Origin: Vanilla planifolia
Lineage: Eukaryota; Streptophyta; Magnoliopsida; Asparagales; Orchidaceae
Length of the DNA: 64,000 bases
Direction: 5' to 3'
NCBI GenBank assembly: GCA_023846275.1
Contig: CM043878.1
Coordinates: 11,725,501 to 11,789,500 of the forward strand
Shown one piece after another: positions 26,701-41,700 of this stretch. The translations under genes were made by a program, and so were the position numbers. The stretch's first letter is position 1; each line of letters begins with the position of its first letter. Below the pieces are notes generated by a model. It had not been told where the DNA came from. It saw only the letters and a program-made list of their open reading frames with translations, and did not search any database.

Positions 26701-29700
26701 TCTATGTTTCTATTCCATGAATGTCTAATTAAGATTTCTGATGACTTAAAGTCATTCCAGTTATCTCATTGTAGAAAGTTTTCCATTCTTAAAATAGATT
26801 CTCATCACTATTTCATCAAAGCTTAGGTTCCTCCCTCGCCTTTCTTTCTTTGAAAATTGAATCCATACATCTTCTTGAAAAAATTTAAAACCACCGTGTG
26901 CTTGTGTATTCTATTGATGCCATCAAGTGTAGGTTTTTTTCGACTCAATGATAGTGATATTATAAATTTATTTCCCATTCCATGTAATTTGGATAAACTT
27001 AGTAGAGTTTTTTCCTTTGCATTTAGAAATTTTGTAAAGCCAAAGAAGATGACTATGAGTTTGCTTGACTTGAAGCAAAATTTTAGAGAAATATTTAGAT
27101 CTTAACTTAAAATGTTTAGTGATGTGTTGTTGGATGTAAAGCAAGAAGATTGCTTGTTGTGACATTAGTTTGGTCTCTCTTGTTGAATAGGTGTTCTTGG
27201 GAGAGATGCTTGTGTCGAGAATGCCCTCCATTTTCAATAAACCAAAATAATGTCTATGATGCAACTGAATGGTCCTTGTGCTTTCTTGAGTTTTTCTTGA
27301 GATTATTGTCAAGACCATGTAAGTCATGAGACATCTTATCAAAGATTGTTATGTTTTAAGACAATATTCTTGACATTTTTGTTTTGAGAGAAAAAAATAA
27401 TTAAATCCATAAACCCTTCATAGGTAATTTTTATCGAGAGATCTTCCTTTGAGGTCATAAGGGGTAAATTATTAGAATAGAACTGTGGCTTAAAGTCATG
27501 TTCCCCTCTAAACCATATTTGACCCTGAGGACCTGTTATGTTTTGTTTTTGATGAACTTTATAAATATCCATGTTATCATAATATGTTGAACTCATTGTT
27601 TTTTTTTGAATTACCACTGCTATTGGTTTGAGAAGATTAACTTGAATTTGCGTACAATGAACCATTGTTGAAAATTGGAGAGCTTGAAATAATTTCAGAT
27701 CTAAATTTTTTAAATTTCGCTTGCATTATTTGCTTCTCTCTAGAATTTGAATTTTTAAATATTTTTTTCTCTTTTCTTCTCCCCTGAAAATCCAAGAGAG
27801 TTCTTCTTGCATTGTATTTTCACTGGTGTGGTCGAAGAGATTGGACACAAGTTTTTACGAACCTCATGTAAGTCCAAGTGATGGCAGTTGATCAAGAAGA
27901 TGGGAATTGATGTCCAAATGACAAATGACTAGTCTAGTGTTTTTTAAAATGCCTTTGAGTTTGTCGTTGGTCGTATTGATAAGAAAAATCTTAGTAGGAT
28001 GCATTGATGAGATTTTAGACTAAAATATGTAGAAAATACATGAATAACTCTTGTTTTATTGTTGCTAACCATAATTAAATATAAGAATTAAATATGCACC
28101 CTCAAGAACTCGTAACCCTTATCTTTGATAGAAAACACCCTTGTCATTTCAATTTTTTTAGATTAAACTTAAAAGGCTTTTTTGACCTCTCTCTCTCTTT
28201 ATCTCTCTTAGGTTTCAAATTTTAGTAACCTCTATAGATCTTATCTAATTCCCTCTAAATAGATAAATATTTGTGCCCAAAATGTCGCTTTAAATTTTCT
28301 GTTTGAATCCCCAACTAGTCCTTACTTCACAAACTTGAAAGCAAAAAATTTGCATTGTATTTATTCAACAATGCCACACTAGGTAGCCCTTGATCAAATG
28401 ATTCAATTCATGAGATTGGATGGTTTGATTCTTCAGAATTTGTTGAATGTGATACTTAAGTCTTTAGTAGGAATTTACTACACATTCTTGGCTAAAGGAT
28501 TATAATATAATTACAAATGGAAACAAGTGGGCAAAAACACAAAATGTTAATGTAGAAAAAAAAAACTATAATCTCAAGAAGGTTTGAGGGTGCTTCATCG
28601 TGGATAGTGTGTATACTTGGGACTTTATTGAGAACAAAATAATGTGTTTGAATTGAAAAGGAGTTAGAACTGGTATGAGAATTCATAAGAGTAGCTTGGT
28701 AATTGAGAGTTGCTCAGGTGCAGTTCCTTGACTAAGTTTGGAGATGAAGCTTTTCTCTTTAGAGGATGGTAGTCGTCTGTGTTTATCTAATTGAATTATG
28801 TTTTTTCTCTTTAGCTATATCTCTTTCAAATGGGTTAGTCCCTTCTCTCTGAAACTTCAGACCCTCTATCTTGAGTTATGGGCAGATTGCTGTAGATAGT
28901 CTAGTGTAGGCGGATTGCTCTGGACGTGTTGTGCATACCACTTTGGGTAATGTTGATCCTTGTTAAGATGGTTAGAAGGAACTAGGGATAGGAAAGGAGC
29001 TGAAGGCTGAGGATGGAAATTAAGGTAAAAGAAAATATTGCCTAAAATGAAATTGAAGTAGATGTGCAAATTTTTTGTGTAGTTTTCCCCCTCTTGGCAT
29101 TGTCATCCTCCCTATTGGGAATTGTTAAAGTTCACCAATTGAATTTTCAGTTAATTGGTGATGGGAATCCTGACACAAGAGAAAGAGGCAGCAAACTAAG
29201 CTCCAGATATCACAAAGAGAGGGGTGTATGTGTCGTAAGTTTTTGAGCTTCATGCAAGTCATGAAGGGCCTCTGCAGGATGTGGGACTACCTATGTAAGA
29301 GTTACTAACAAATGACAAAATGAGCTTCATTACAGACTAGGTAGGCGTTCCTCCAAGCAATGTAGGACTAAAAAGTGCCTAATTAAGGAAATGCAAAAGA
29401 TTGCATAAACTTCTTGATGCAAGCGTTGACTGTCTTGTTCTCTACCTTAATTACTTTAATTTGTCTTTTAAATGAACTGGTTGCCTTCCTAATCTTCTTA
29501 CCGTCTTGATCCTGGTGTTGAGTCATATTGATTGCATTTGTGTTAATATGGCTAGCTTATTAGAAAACTATCATTAAACTAAATCGTTGTATGCTTTACT
29601 TTCTGTGTACATTCTTTTATTTAGAAGCACTTGCTATTATCATTGACCTGAGCAGTTTGCTTGATGACAAATTCTTTTCTGCAGGAACTGTGGTCCTTAC

Positions 29701-32700
29701 TGGAATTTATGATGCCTGATATTTTCACAACTGGAGATATTGACTTGAAAAAGTTGTTGAATCTGGAAAACAATGATCTCATTCCACGTATAAAATCCAT
29801 TCTTGGACCATTTATTTTAAGGCGCTTAAAATCCGATGTAATGCAGCAGCTAGTACCAAAAATACAGCATGTGAGACCCATAGGATATGTGTATAATACT
29901 GCTAATTCTCAGAGCTCTTATTTTCTCTTTTCCTATAGAGGGAATTAATCATATTAATAATGCAGGTTGAGTATGTTGTGATGGGAAAGGAACAATCAGT
30001 TGCATACAATGATGCTATAAGTGAGTATCGTGCAGCTTCTGAAGCTCGTAAGGCAAAATTTTCGTCTAAGAAGCCCAATGATGCTTTTTGCCTCCTGCCT
30101 AGTCGTCAGATATCTAATTATTTTATGCAATTTCGTAAGGTGTTCACATTTTTTTAATGAATATCTGCCTATCATGCATCTTTTGTTCCCAAACTTATAT
30201 ATTTATGACTTTAGTTTTGCAGTGATTTTTTTTTTATAAATTATAGGGTTTCATTTTTTTATCAGATTGCAAATCATCCACTATTGGTTCGACGTGTATA
30301 TAATGATGAGGATGTTGATCATATTGCCAAGGCATTATATCCCAAAGGAGTATTTGGATTTGAGTGTACCTTAGAAAGAGTGATTCAAGAAATAAGGGGC
30401 TATAATGATTTTTCTATTCATCAGGTATATTTTTTTCATTGATTTTTTTTAATGCAATGTTTCTATAGTGTTATAATTGATTTCTTACATCATGTAGATT
30501 CGATGTTCTGAATGATACAATAATTGCTCTTCATAGGTCTTAGTGACAAAAATTCAATTGACACTTCATCCTGAGCCTATCAACTTCTGTGATAGAATAG
30601 TCATTTTTTATTTGACAATTATTGATAGAAATGGAGAGTTGTTTTGCCATGGAGTTTATTATGTGATCACTGTCTACGTCAAAGATCTATGACTTCCTCC
30701 AAAGGCTCTGCACAATCATTAGTTTCATTCATTTTGGCTTGAAGGAGGTTGTGGACGTCGTAGATCTACGACCCCATATTGTTTGTGCACTTGTATAGAT
30801 TGTAGGTCCAATGGTAATAGCCATTACCTTAAAGTTGTTTGTGATGGGTATAAAAAGAAGCCTTTTGGAGACTTAAGGGCAATTATTTTTTCCAACCTTT
30901 TCTTTCCCTATTGACTTTCTTTTTAATACCTCATTAATTACCTTAGTGTCCCTTTGGGTGCCTTCCCTAGACTATTGTCATCTTCTATATAAAGCTTTCC
31001 TTTTAAGATTGTTGAATTTTGTAAAGGACTTGAGAATGTTTTTGTAAGCTATCTTATAACCAATGACACCTAATGAAGCCGTTGTTCTTTCTAGTGATCA
31101 TGGTTTCCCTTATTTCAAAGGGGGTTTTCATGTGAAAACTCTGTTATGATGTTTTTATGACTCTTTTTTTCACAATACCCTTTCATAAAAAAAATGACCT
31201 CAATAGGAAAACAATGAGAGAGAAGTTTATCACAAAATGTTCTTAATAGTCACTCTTTTTGATTAAATTCTATGTGATGCTCTCATTGCAAAAGACCATG
31301 ATTTTTCAGAAGGAAATGCTATTTATTGCATCTAGAGATAAGAAGGCTGAAGACCAAAGGAATATTGACTATGCAAAGAAGGATTTTGTTGTTACAATTG
31401 GTATAAGTTGACCATAGTTTGTAGTTAATGGAGAATACAGTTATTATAATCCATATAGGTAGAGGTACTCACTTATGGAGGTTGAGTGGATACAAGTTAA
31501 TTTGTTTTACATGGTTAAGGTGATACTTGGCTTAGAGTGGTAAAGTATGATGAACAGAGGCTAATGGTGATCGTAGAAACCATCGTCAAAGTAAGTGCCG
31601 AAGCTGATGTTACAAAACTCTAAATAGCAATGGTTGCCAAAGGAAGTGACGATAGTGTTTTTGGACACTTGGACTTGATTGCAAGCATGATGACTCATAG
31701 GAGTGAGTCTCTTCTTTGAGGAAAGTCCCTAATCGAGAGCTGGTCTTGGTTAAATTGTAAAAATGTACTCAATTACAGTTCTCAAATTCTTGGCATGGAG
31801 CTTAGTTATGTAAGGAGCCCTAAAAAATTGCCTATTGAGCTGATCAGACAGTAATGCTTGTATAAATAGATATGTGCATGCATAGTTCACTAAGTTGCAT
31901 ACAGTTGGGCACAATGCATGCAACAAACTCATGTGCATACATGCCATCAAGAGCACTTAAAAACTGTTCACAATTTAATTTGTGAATGTCCAAATTAAGT
32001 ATAAATACAAATCTCAGTGCATGTATATTACAGTTTAGTGGAGTTGGTTTTGGTTTTTGTATACATGGAAGAGTTGTGTCGGCAAGTCATGACTCAAAGG
32101 GGACCTTAGAATTTGTTTACTTCTGGATAATGCTGATATGGGATGCATTCATGCCTTTTAAATTGTGTGGACATGTTTTTCATACTAGATAAATTTATGC
32201 TGGCAGATCTACTAGATTTTAGTTAATAAAAGGATTAAATATCGATTTTTTGCCAAACGTGATATCTTCATTGTTTGATTTGGTTGTTGATCCAATCTCG
32301 AGGATTGAGAAGTTAGACTAAAGGGAAACTAAATGGTGATTTGTTCATATCTTTTCTATATTCCACTTTAGTAGGTATAGGCTTGAACTTTTAGAGGATT
32401 GTTTATAATTGTAACCCAAGGGCCCTTAAATGTGTAAGGTTCCCGGGATGGAAGTTCTTGGACATCTTGAGGAATCTTAGGGAACTAAGATCTCATGAGA
32501 TTTGGCAAGGGAGAGTACTTTGAAAAGTATTGGTTTGTGATATCTTTGGAGAGAGAGAGAGAGAGAAGGGTCATCTTAGGTTGATAGGAGAGTATCCTCT
32601 TTAAAGGTCTTGCTTTTGGCATTGTGGGATTTAGTTAAAGAGATCTTCGTGTTATTAAAGGATGGGATCAAGAATTCAAAAGGAGATTCTACAAGTGCCT

Positions 32701-35700
32701 ATGGTGAGTTTAAAGTTCATGGCCAATGAAGAGATCGATTGCTTTTGAGATGTGAGGATATTTGCCACAAGTGGAGTGTTGGTTTTGATTATTTTGAATA
32801 GAGTTTGATTTGAGTTTTTCTCAAATAAATTATTATTTTTCCTTGTATTTTTTTTGTTTTTTTCGATACTTGTGCTATTTTTTTTATTTATCTTTTTTGT
32901 GAAAGAATGCATATTGTTGTGTTTCTTTTGGTGCCATTATCGATGTGGTCCATCTCTATCCAAGTTGACCATTGATTTAGTCTCCTAAAGTTGCTTGGGC
33001 TAGGATAATGATCAACAAATATCACACATATGCCATTACACCCATGATGATGATCCATTTCACACGAACCAAGATGACCCCATAGATGTTTCTTGACTCA
33101 TCCCATAGTCTCACAAATTATGTTTCCAAATCACTGCGGCATGGAAATGCAACTTTTAGTGTACCTCTTAGAAAAGCCAAACTAGAGACTAAAACCTTCT
33201 TATTGAGAATATAAGTCCTCAAAAAATCAGCAAAAGTGTGAAGCATAGACTTGGACACACCGATATTAGTAGGATATTCGAACTTAGTACAGCATAGAAG
33301 AAATCATCAACACTTCGGAAAATTAATCGCGATAACATCCCCTATCTCAAGAAGCAAAATCAAACACATTATGAATACCAATGGGAGACTAAATACCTTA
33401 TCGATAATTCTATGGGCCCTACATTGCAAAATTAAATCCTTTATTTGCTCCACTTTCAAAATCAATAAATAAAATCAAACTTGAAAGAACAAAAAAGGAA
33501 AACAAAGTAGTTAAGGAGACATGAGCATGAGTTTGGCTAACCCCCCCTCCTCCCCTCTGCTCTTCCCTTCCTTTTCTCATGTCTCTCTTCATCTCCTTTT
33601 TCTAACATTATGATAGATAGGTTTTTTCTATTATTCCAAAAGGTTACAAAGCGTGTTATCTTGTTCTCTTTTTGTTGATCGAGAACCCATACACAATTGG
33701 GATAAATGAGAGACAAATGTCTTATATTAATCTTAGAACATTATAAAGCCACATATCTTGATCCTTTTTATAGACAAAAGACTCAAGCACAATAGAGATA
33801 TAACAAATGAGCAGTAATCCCTCAAATCTGTGCCTTACAAATTTGAATAGGCATAATGACCTCCATAGAACGTAGAAGCCAAAGCTACCTATAATGCTAG
33901 GCCTGCTTTAATCCTAGGCCTTAATCTACACTCTTCTCAATGACTTCTACTTTGATGACTCCTTCATAAGTCGATTGCTTGGCGACTTCATCTCTAGAGT
34001 TAGGACTATGCTTGTTCTCCTCTTTCGACTCCTACACTTGGCTCCCTTGCTAATAGACTTCTACTTGTTGGCATATGATTTGTTTTGTGTAGATCAAGAT
34101 GACCTGATTTGGTTTTCCTTAGTCATCTTGAGCCCTTCCAAGCCCTCATGACAAATATTTCTAGAAAAACATGGAGGAAAATAAGAGCACACATGAACAT
34201 AGGACATAAACACAATAGGCAAAACACCTCTTGGAAAACCAAAACTTTAATCTTCCCCCACGGCAAAACATCGTGATCATGCTCTCTATAAAGAAAATCT
34301 GCTGACTCTCGAGGGAACAATTGAGAGCAAACCTTCTTGGTAAAGCACCTTAACTCAAAATACTCTCCGTCAAAAAACTAATCGAGGCATATAACGTTGA
34401 CTCTAGAACATCAACAATAGCATGAAATCCAAAGCATTGCCTAGCCCAGTATGAAAACGATGGCTTAAAACTTCTTTAATAAACCTAGCCGAGACCAAAT
34501 ACACTCCGACCAATCATTCATATCGGAGATCACAAGATACTCTTCTCTCCCCCTTGCACACTCTATACAATAGAACAAAACCCCATGTTTAGTCGACCAA
34601 TAGAGCCAAACACCCAAACTAAACTTATAAAAAGGAAAGCAAAGTAGAAGAGTATTGGAAAAACTGTAAGATTAATAAGTTTCATCTCTAGGTCTTAGTT
34701 CTTTTCTTTAATACAATACGATGGCAATAGGCTTCCATCATAGACCAAGCACTTTGGCATGATATAAACATCAGAGATAAGCGCTAATCTCTCAAATTTC
34801 GACTTTAAAAATTTGAATAGCATAACTACTTCCACATAAAAGTCAAAAGTTGCTTTAATGTGTGGCTTGATTTGATCTTAAGTCTTGGTTTGTACTTGTT
34901 TGGAGTGCCCTTGGGAAACCACTTTCGTAAAATTGCTCAGGAACTTGAGCCATCCTTGGTATCTAACAATTGTGTTTGTCAGCATTGTCCATGAGTCATC
35001 CTTCAGATCTTCTAAAGCCATTGTCTCAACCAACTTGAGATTGACGTTGGACTTGCAACAACATTCGAGAATATCTCGATAGCCCCATTATATCTATGAA
35101 TACTTAAATGACTTTTTCATTTAAGTTTTTCTTTCTCCATATATTTTTATGAAGCCAACCTCTCTTATTTGCTCCATGAAGGCCCAAAGCCCTTGAGGCA
35201 TTCCTTTGAGTTGCTTCATCTCTTCTATAAGACAAGCTACTCGGGAACACCTCAAGCCTACCAGTCAAGTATATAGTTTTCTTGTTCATTTCTTAAGACA
35301 CCTCGAGAGTATAATCTACGTCGGGATATTTCTCGAGGCCAACTTCGTAGATGCTTCGTGGGGCTTTCGTTATTACTGAGTCTTTGACTACTATAGTAAC
35401 TCTGTAAACGTCTTCTTGAGAGTTCTCCATTTCGTGCTAGCTTGTCATGACTCTTTTCATAGTCGAGAGATTTGCTCATTTCCATTTTGCAAAAGCGGGG
35501 TGGGAAAAGATTTAAGAGGAAGAAATCAAGTGAATTCAGAGGAGAAAGAGAAGAGGTGAGAAATTGAAAGGGGGGATAGATTGTAAAAGAGAGGAAATGA
35601 AACCAAGAAAAGACTCAAAATTTAGAGAAAAGAAGAGAGAAAGAGAAGAAAAAAATATAGTGAACAAAGGGAAAAGAGGAAAAGAGAAAGAAAAGGGTGG

Positions 35701-38700
35701 ATCGAGTTGTTTTCCCATTGATGTGGAGATTTGATAAGTTTCCCTAAACTCTAGAAATATTATTTGCACTTGTATTGCTGGATTCCTTTGCATGATCATG
35801 AGATCCATGAGTTTGAAGCAGAACATGCTTGCCGCCTCTTCGTTAGGTTGATTTGAGGATGAGGTCGATTGTGGTTCGTGGTATCTAGGGCATGCAAATT
35901 GAGGAAGAAGAGAAATCTACATTACAACATATAGGTATGCTTCTAAGACATTTATATGTGCATTGGCTTGATTTACTAATGGTTGATAGTTTGATCTTGA
36001 GTAGGAATTATTGCACAATTGATGTTTGTGTATGCTATGATGTATTGTCGTCACATTAAAATTAGTCAAATTGTGTAGTTGCTAGTTCCATAGGCTATAT
36101 AGAATGTTGAATTATAGGCAAACAATACAGCTTTATGCATATGTTATATTGTTAATGTGTTGCACAAATATAATGTTGTATGCTATACTTAAGAAAATGA
36201 ATGATGCATTGGATGATGTGATGCATGAGTTACATCAAGCATATTTACCAAGTTCATGATCATAACAATGTTATATTTAAGAATGTGCAGCATCGGTATT
36301 TTATTGCTTTTATGGGATTTGATTATATTCCAAGAAGTATGCATGTATGAAAATAATCATATATTGTTGTAACTATTGTATGATGATATTGTTGAGATCT
36401 CAGGAAAATTTGTGAGTTATGTAAATTAAAAGATTGAAATACTTGCTAACTAGTAAGTGTGTGAAACATATATGATAGGTTTGAAAAATGTCCATTGGCA
36501 AACAAGTCGCATGATTTATATAACCATAAAAAAATAGAAATATTATAATAAATAAGTGGTGAGTGATGTCAATGACTTAAATTGTAGAATATGCATTGTA
36601 ATATGATTATTCGAAAAAATGGTAGTATCAAGATAAGTATTAGAATGTTTACTTCATCACAAGGAAACAATGACTATAAGCAAGACCACGATAAGAAAAG
36701 AAATAGTACCCATAAGGTTGATGCATATGTTTATTTCTTTGGTGATTGTAGTATATGTGTGTGTGTGTGTGTGTGTGTGCATGTGTAACACGTTATTGTT
36801 TAAATTGCTTTGATAAAGGTTGTGATTGTTTAATTCTTTCTTTTCAAATCCCGCGATTGTGTCGATGCCTATTTTGGCACTAGTGTTTCAATTGTAGCTA
36901 GGTTGCAAGGTGGGGAAGGTAGAGTGTAGGAATAGAATGGTAATCTTATTGTCTGTTGTAAATATGGTATGGTAATAACTTAAAAACTACACTTGTGGTT
37001 TTTTATATTATAAAACATGATCCTTAAGCAGCATCCAATTACACATTGAAGACGAGCTCAACATTTGGTGGCAAACTTGTTACCTTGCTATGCTCTCAAG
37101 CTTTCCTTGCTTGGAACTTGCTTTCCTAAGAATGATCAGAATTCCCTCTTGATTTGCAAATTGGACTGAACCAAATTTCTTGCTAGTAGGATCTATATTC
37201 ATATTATAGTTAATCCTTTCTACATAGATTGGGATGACACTATATTGGTTTCTTAAGTTGCGTGCGACCTTATGACAAAAACTTCTAATGTGATGTAATG
37301 GAAAACAAAAATGCGCAATCACAACACACAAATATGCAACATGGAAATGTAATTAGCTAATGTTCCTCTTGGATGGTACAAACTCAAGACTAAGAATTTC
37401 TTGAAAATAAAGAGTCGATCCCTCTCGAAAAACCACCGGTATCATGCGACATGGTGTTTGTCACAGCAATAATAGCAAGAAATTCAAAGCATTGTAAGAC
37501 ATTGTAAGAAAGCACAAACATCTGAGAAAAATAATTTATATAGAAGGATTGATACTCTAATACCAATTAATGTAGAAGAGGAGGAAACAAAAGGAATTGG
37601 CCTTAGAGGTTTATGGAAATTGCATGGGCATTAGTTGCTTTGTAATATAGCATGGAGATTTGGAGATTTGGTGGCGCTGTAGGCGCCAGCACAGTGGCTG
37701 TGCATGGGTTGTGTTATGCTACGTGTAGTTTGACTTGGGCTGCTGTTGCATGCGGCATCTAGACCTCTCTATGCGGAGGCTGCGCTCACTTAGCTTTTTT
37801 TTTTGTCCTGAATCATTCCACTCTCAACTAAACAAACTCTATTCTATAGAGTTGAAATCGAGATAGTTTTGCCACCAAGTGTGGTGCAAATTTGTTTTGT
37901 TCTTCCTTTGTGGGTTATGCATCTTTAATGAATGGTTATTTCTTCATCTTTTAAGAGATTTGTGTGAAGAATTCAAACTAAAATCTCAACATTGATAACA
38001 CCTTCAAAAAGTTTTGGCTAGACAATTATTGTTTTGAATCACTTGCATAAGGTTTAGTTTGCAGATACTCAGATTTAATATTATTTGTATGATAGATTAC
38101 TATCAATCTTAAAATTTGAGTTAATAATGTATTTATGGATAATCCAGGAATGTAAGCGTCATCTTTCTTGTTATGGGGTTGAACTTTGTCCTCTTCCTTG
38201 GCGTCTTCAATAGGGCTAGAAAACTTTTTTTTGGGTTAATTTGTTCCTATGGTTTTGTATAATGTTTTGCATTTTTTTATGAAAGTTTGTAGTTCATCTT
38301 GTATTTTTTCTTGACATTGTTTTGCTGTGCTAAGTTTTTAATTAATTTGATGAATTTTTTATTTGTTTTGATTCTTGCAATTTTAGGTATCATTTGACTC
38401 TTGAAGTCTTAATTAATAAAGTGATCGAAAAAATAAGTTAATGTAATCATTGGTATTTCATTATCATCATAATGGATGGAATATTGTGATGCTGACATTT
38501 GATTCCAAATGATAGAAAGATTGATGCTATAATAACAATTAATATAGATCTGGAAGAACCAAAAGGAATGAAGCTCAAAGATTGAAGGAAAATGCCTAAG
38601 TACTGTTCCTTTTGCAAAATTGCATGGAGGCGAGGCAATAGTGCAGGTGTTGTCATGGTGGGTGCATGTGAGCATTCGGGTGTTGTTTGTTGTTTGGTTG

Positions 38701-41700
38701 TTTTGTGTGAGTGTGTGCTAATGATATCACGTGTAGGCATGTGTGGTTGTTGTTGCATGTGAGTAGTGTGTAGGTCAAGTGAAGCTTCAAGACCTTTGCA
38801 TTTTCTATAGGACCCAAGATGTTGAGAAAGGAAAGGAAATAAGAGGAAAGTGGGGAGGAGGGATGCAAGTGATGTTTGAACAAGACAGGTAATGGATTGA
38901 AGGGATGAAAATAAGAGGGGTAATATCGACCTCATTGACATGTTTACTTATAGCACTCACCAAAGTGTCACAAAATGAAATAAAAGCCACCAAGTTTTAG
39001 CCACACTTTGGCTATTAAGCAAAGATATAAAACAATAACTCTAAACTAATAGTGACATGCTTTTCATTTCAAATTTATAAATATAAGTTCAATCTTTACT
39101 TTGTTGATAACTTGAAACCTATAATGAGCTACTTATCATAAGTCATTTATTATCACTTTAACTTCACATGGGTACCATGTGCTACCTACTCTAGAAGTTT
39201 TATTTAGGTTAGAAAATGTTGGTCCAATATTTGTGTTTTTTTTATTGGCCTAAGATTAGTTCCTTTCAATTATGACTTTTTTTCTTTATCATGGTTCATA
39301 TAATGGGGTATATGATAAAAATTTTTGTTTTAGATTTTTGACTTATGTTGTACTTGTTTTTTATGTGCTTCATGCTTTTTATATTTATGTTTAATTAGCT
39401 CCTTTAGTGCATCATTAATTGAGAATCAATTCCCCCACATTAGGCAAGCAAAACCCAACTCTCTTGAAATACCAACCTGAGATTAAATGCTCTCATTTTG
39501 ATTATTCATACTAGAAAAGACGAGACATTCTTCTCTCTTTATAGACTTTATCCTAAAGAATTAAACCATACACATGCTCCAACAACACAGCCAATGAGCA
39601 AAATCAAACTTGAAAGAAAAGGAAACCAAAAGAAGTTGAGTTAGGCATGTCCATGTGGCTGGTTGGCCCCTTTAAGATTTCTCTTGCTATCCTCTCTGTG
39701 AGTCTTCTATTAATCCAGAAGCTCATATGCTTCATAGCAATTCCATCATGAATCCCATTTTTATAGAGCAAGGGCTTAGGCACAATAGAGATACATGAGA
39801 TATGCACTAATTCCCTTAATCTTCTCTTAAAAATTTTGAACATACAATATTAAACACAAATTCCTCAATGAAGCATTAGAAGCGTACTTTTAGAAAAGGT
39901 CTCTGTAGGCAAAGTTCTATAGCATTGAACACTTAAGCTTTTTGTCTCTAAATGCAATTTTGAAGGTGCCATCAATTAGAAACAACTATTTATACAGTTC
40001 ATATCTCATAGCTACTTGTTTCTCTGATTCTTCTTAGAAATGAAAAACAGCTGTTTATATGGTCGATATCTTGCAACTAATAGTCCAAAGGATTTACTTA
40101 GGGATTTTTCGTTCATGCAAGAGCATGTTTTTTTACTCAATGTTTTTGACCTTTTTCTCTCTCAATAGATTGACGGACAGTCCATATGTATAAACCCCTT
40201 AAAATTAGGATTCTGTCACTACGTAGTGATCTCATGATCAGGGTGTCTAATATGCATACCCCAGGTTTTTGACATGGGAAATCAACTACTATCAGTTTTG
40301 TTTGAATTTTATTTTGGACTGGCTGATATGTCTGAATTGCATCATTTGATTTTTTTTTTTTTTTTTTTTTATGAAATGAACCCCTTAAATCATTGTATCA
40401 ACTTTGTTGAAGCATCATCACATGTACCTTAGAAACTTGAACTTTGTGAAAATGATTTTTTTGTATGAAATGATTCTATGAAACTATAAAAGTTTTCAAC
40501 TTGAAGGAATAAAATAATTTGACTTTTAGCATTGTTATCTTGTGCTCAATGTTTCACAGTGTTACCTTTGGTCTACCTCTTCTGCTCATGCTAATACTAT
40601 CTTATTGGCTTGCTATGCATATATTACTCAGTTGTATGTGCTCTTGTAACCTGGTTGAATATTATGAACTTAACTTCAAAGTTTCTTTACTCCTTCTTAT
40701 ATATTCCTCTGCAATGCATTCAATTTACAAGCGGTGTCTCATGTACAGGCATGCATAAAAGAATTTTTGCCTATCTGCCTTTATATGATTGGGCAAATAG
40801 ACCTCTTTTCCACTGATTGCATGTTACACTAGGGGTCTTGTTCTGTTTCTAACGTTGACAATATTACTGCTTCATCTTCTAGAACTCTATTCTTTGTATT
40901 AATATCTGAGCTTCTCAAGCATAGTTGTTAGACTTCTATACTTCTGTTGACTTTCCTCATTTCAATCACAATTATTGCTTATGGTCTGGATTATAAAACA
41001 TTATGTTTTCTGATATTTCAATTTTGTGCTTTAAGTACAACTGAAATAAGATTTTTTTACTTTAACAGTTTCTGGTTACTAACTTCCACTCTTGTAAATC
41101 CGCAGCTTTTACTCATGTATGGTGATTTGGGTACAAATGAAGTTCTTACAAACGAACATGTCCTTGGATCAGCAAAATGTCAGGTGCATATTCCTTGTGA
41201 TTGTTTACCCAGATGGTTCCATTGTTTTAGAGTTATCCTGTGATAGCTAAATGGCATCAAAATGCATCAAGAACATTTACTTTAAATTTTTTGTTATTTA
41301 TTTTTACTATTCTGGTCCACTTTAAGGAAGAATTTCTGACTTAAGCCTTATTCAAGATTAGTATTAAATTTTTTAAAAAAAGGCTAAGTATTAAAGATGA
41401 AATCAAGCTAGGGCATTACTCAAAATGTGCTTGAACTTGAACAGCTTTATCAGCTATTAAAACATTTCCCTTTTATTTATGAGCTGGAAATGCCCCGGGA
41501 CCATTAACTTGCTGCCATTTTGCTATGCATAAAGTTCTCATTTGCTACTTTCCTGCAGTCCTTCACATTTGGTGCTAAGCCCTTCTGCTCTGGCTGCATC
41601 TTGTCGACAGTGTGACCACATCATCACTTCTGAAAGCTTCTACAACTTCTGAATTCTCCTTCTGTTCTTTTTTGTTTTTGAGTTTGCATGTAGGATTTCC

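Larger units (their letters stand above)
30425..41105 (+). other. CHR19-like intron 8, 10.7 kb, composed largely of diverged repeats
   Basis: The exon before it ends NDFSIHQ and the exon after begins LLLMYGD, matching a contiguous stretch in Arabidopsis CHR19, so no exon is missing. Inside are a three-copy dispersed repeat, two LTR/PBS-like junctions, (GA)n and (TG)n microsatellites and a long T tract. No intact transposon gene was found. Confidence 0.7.
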
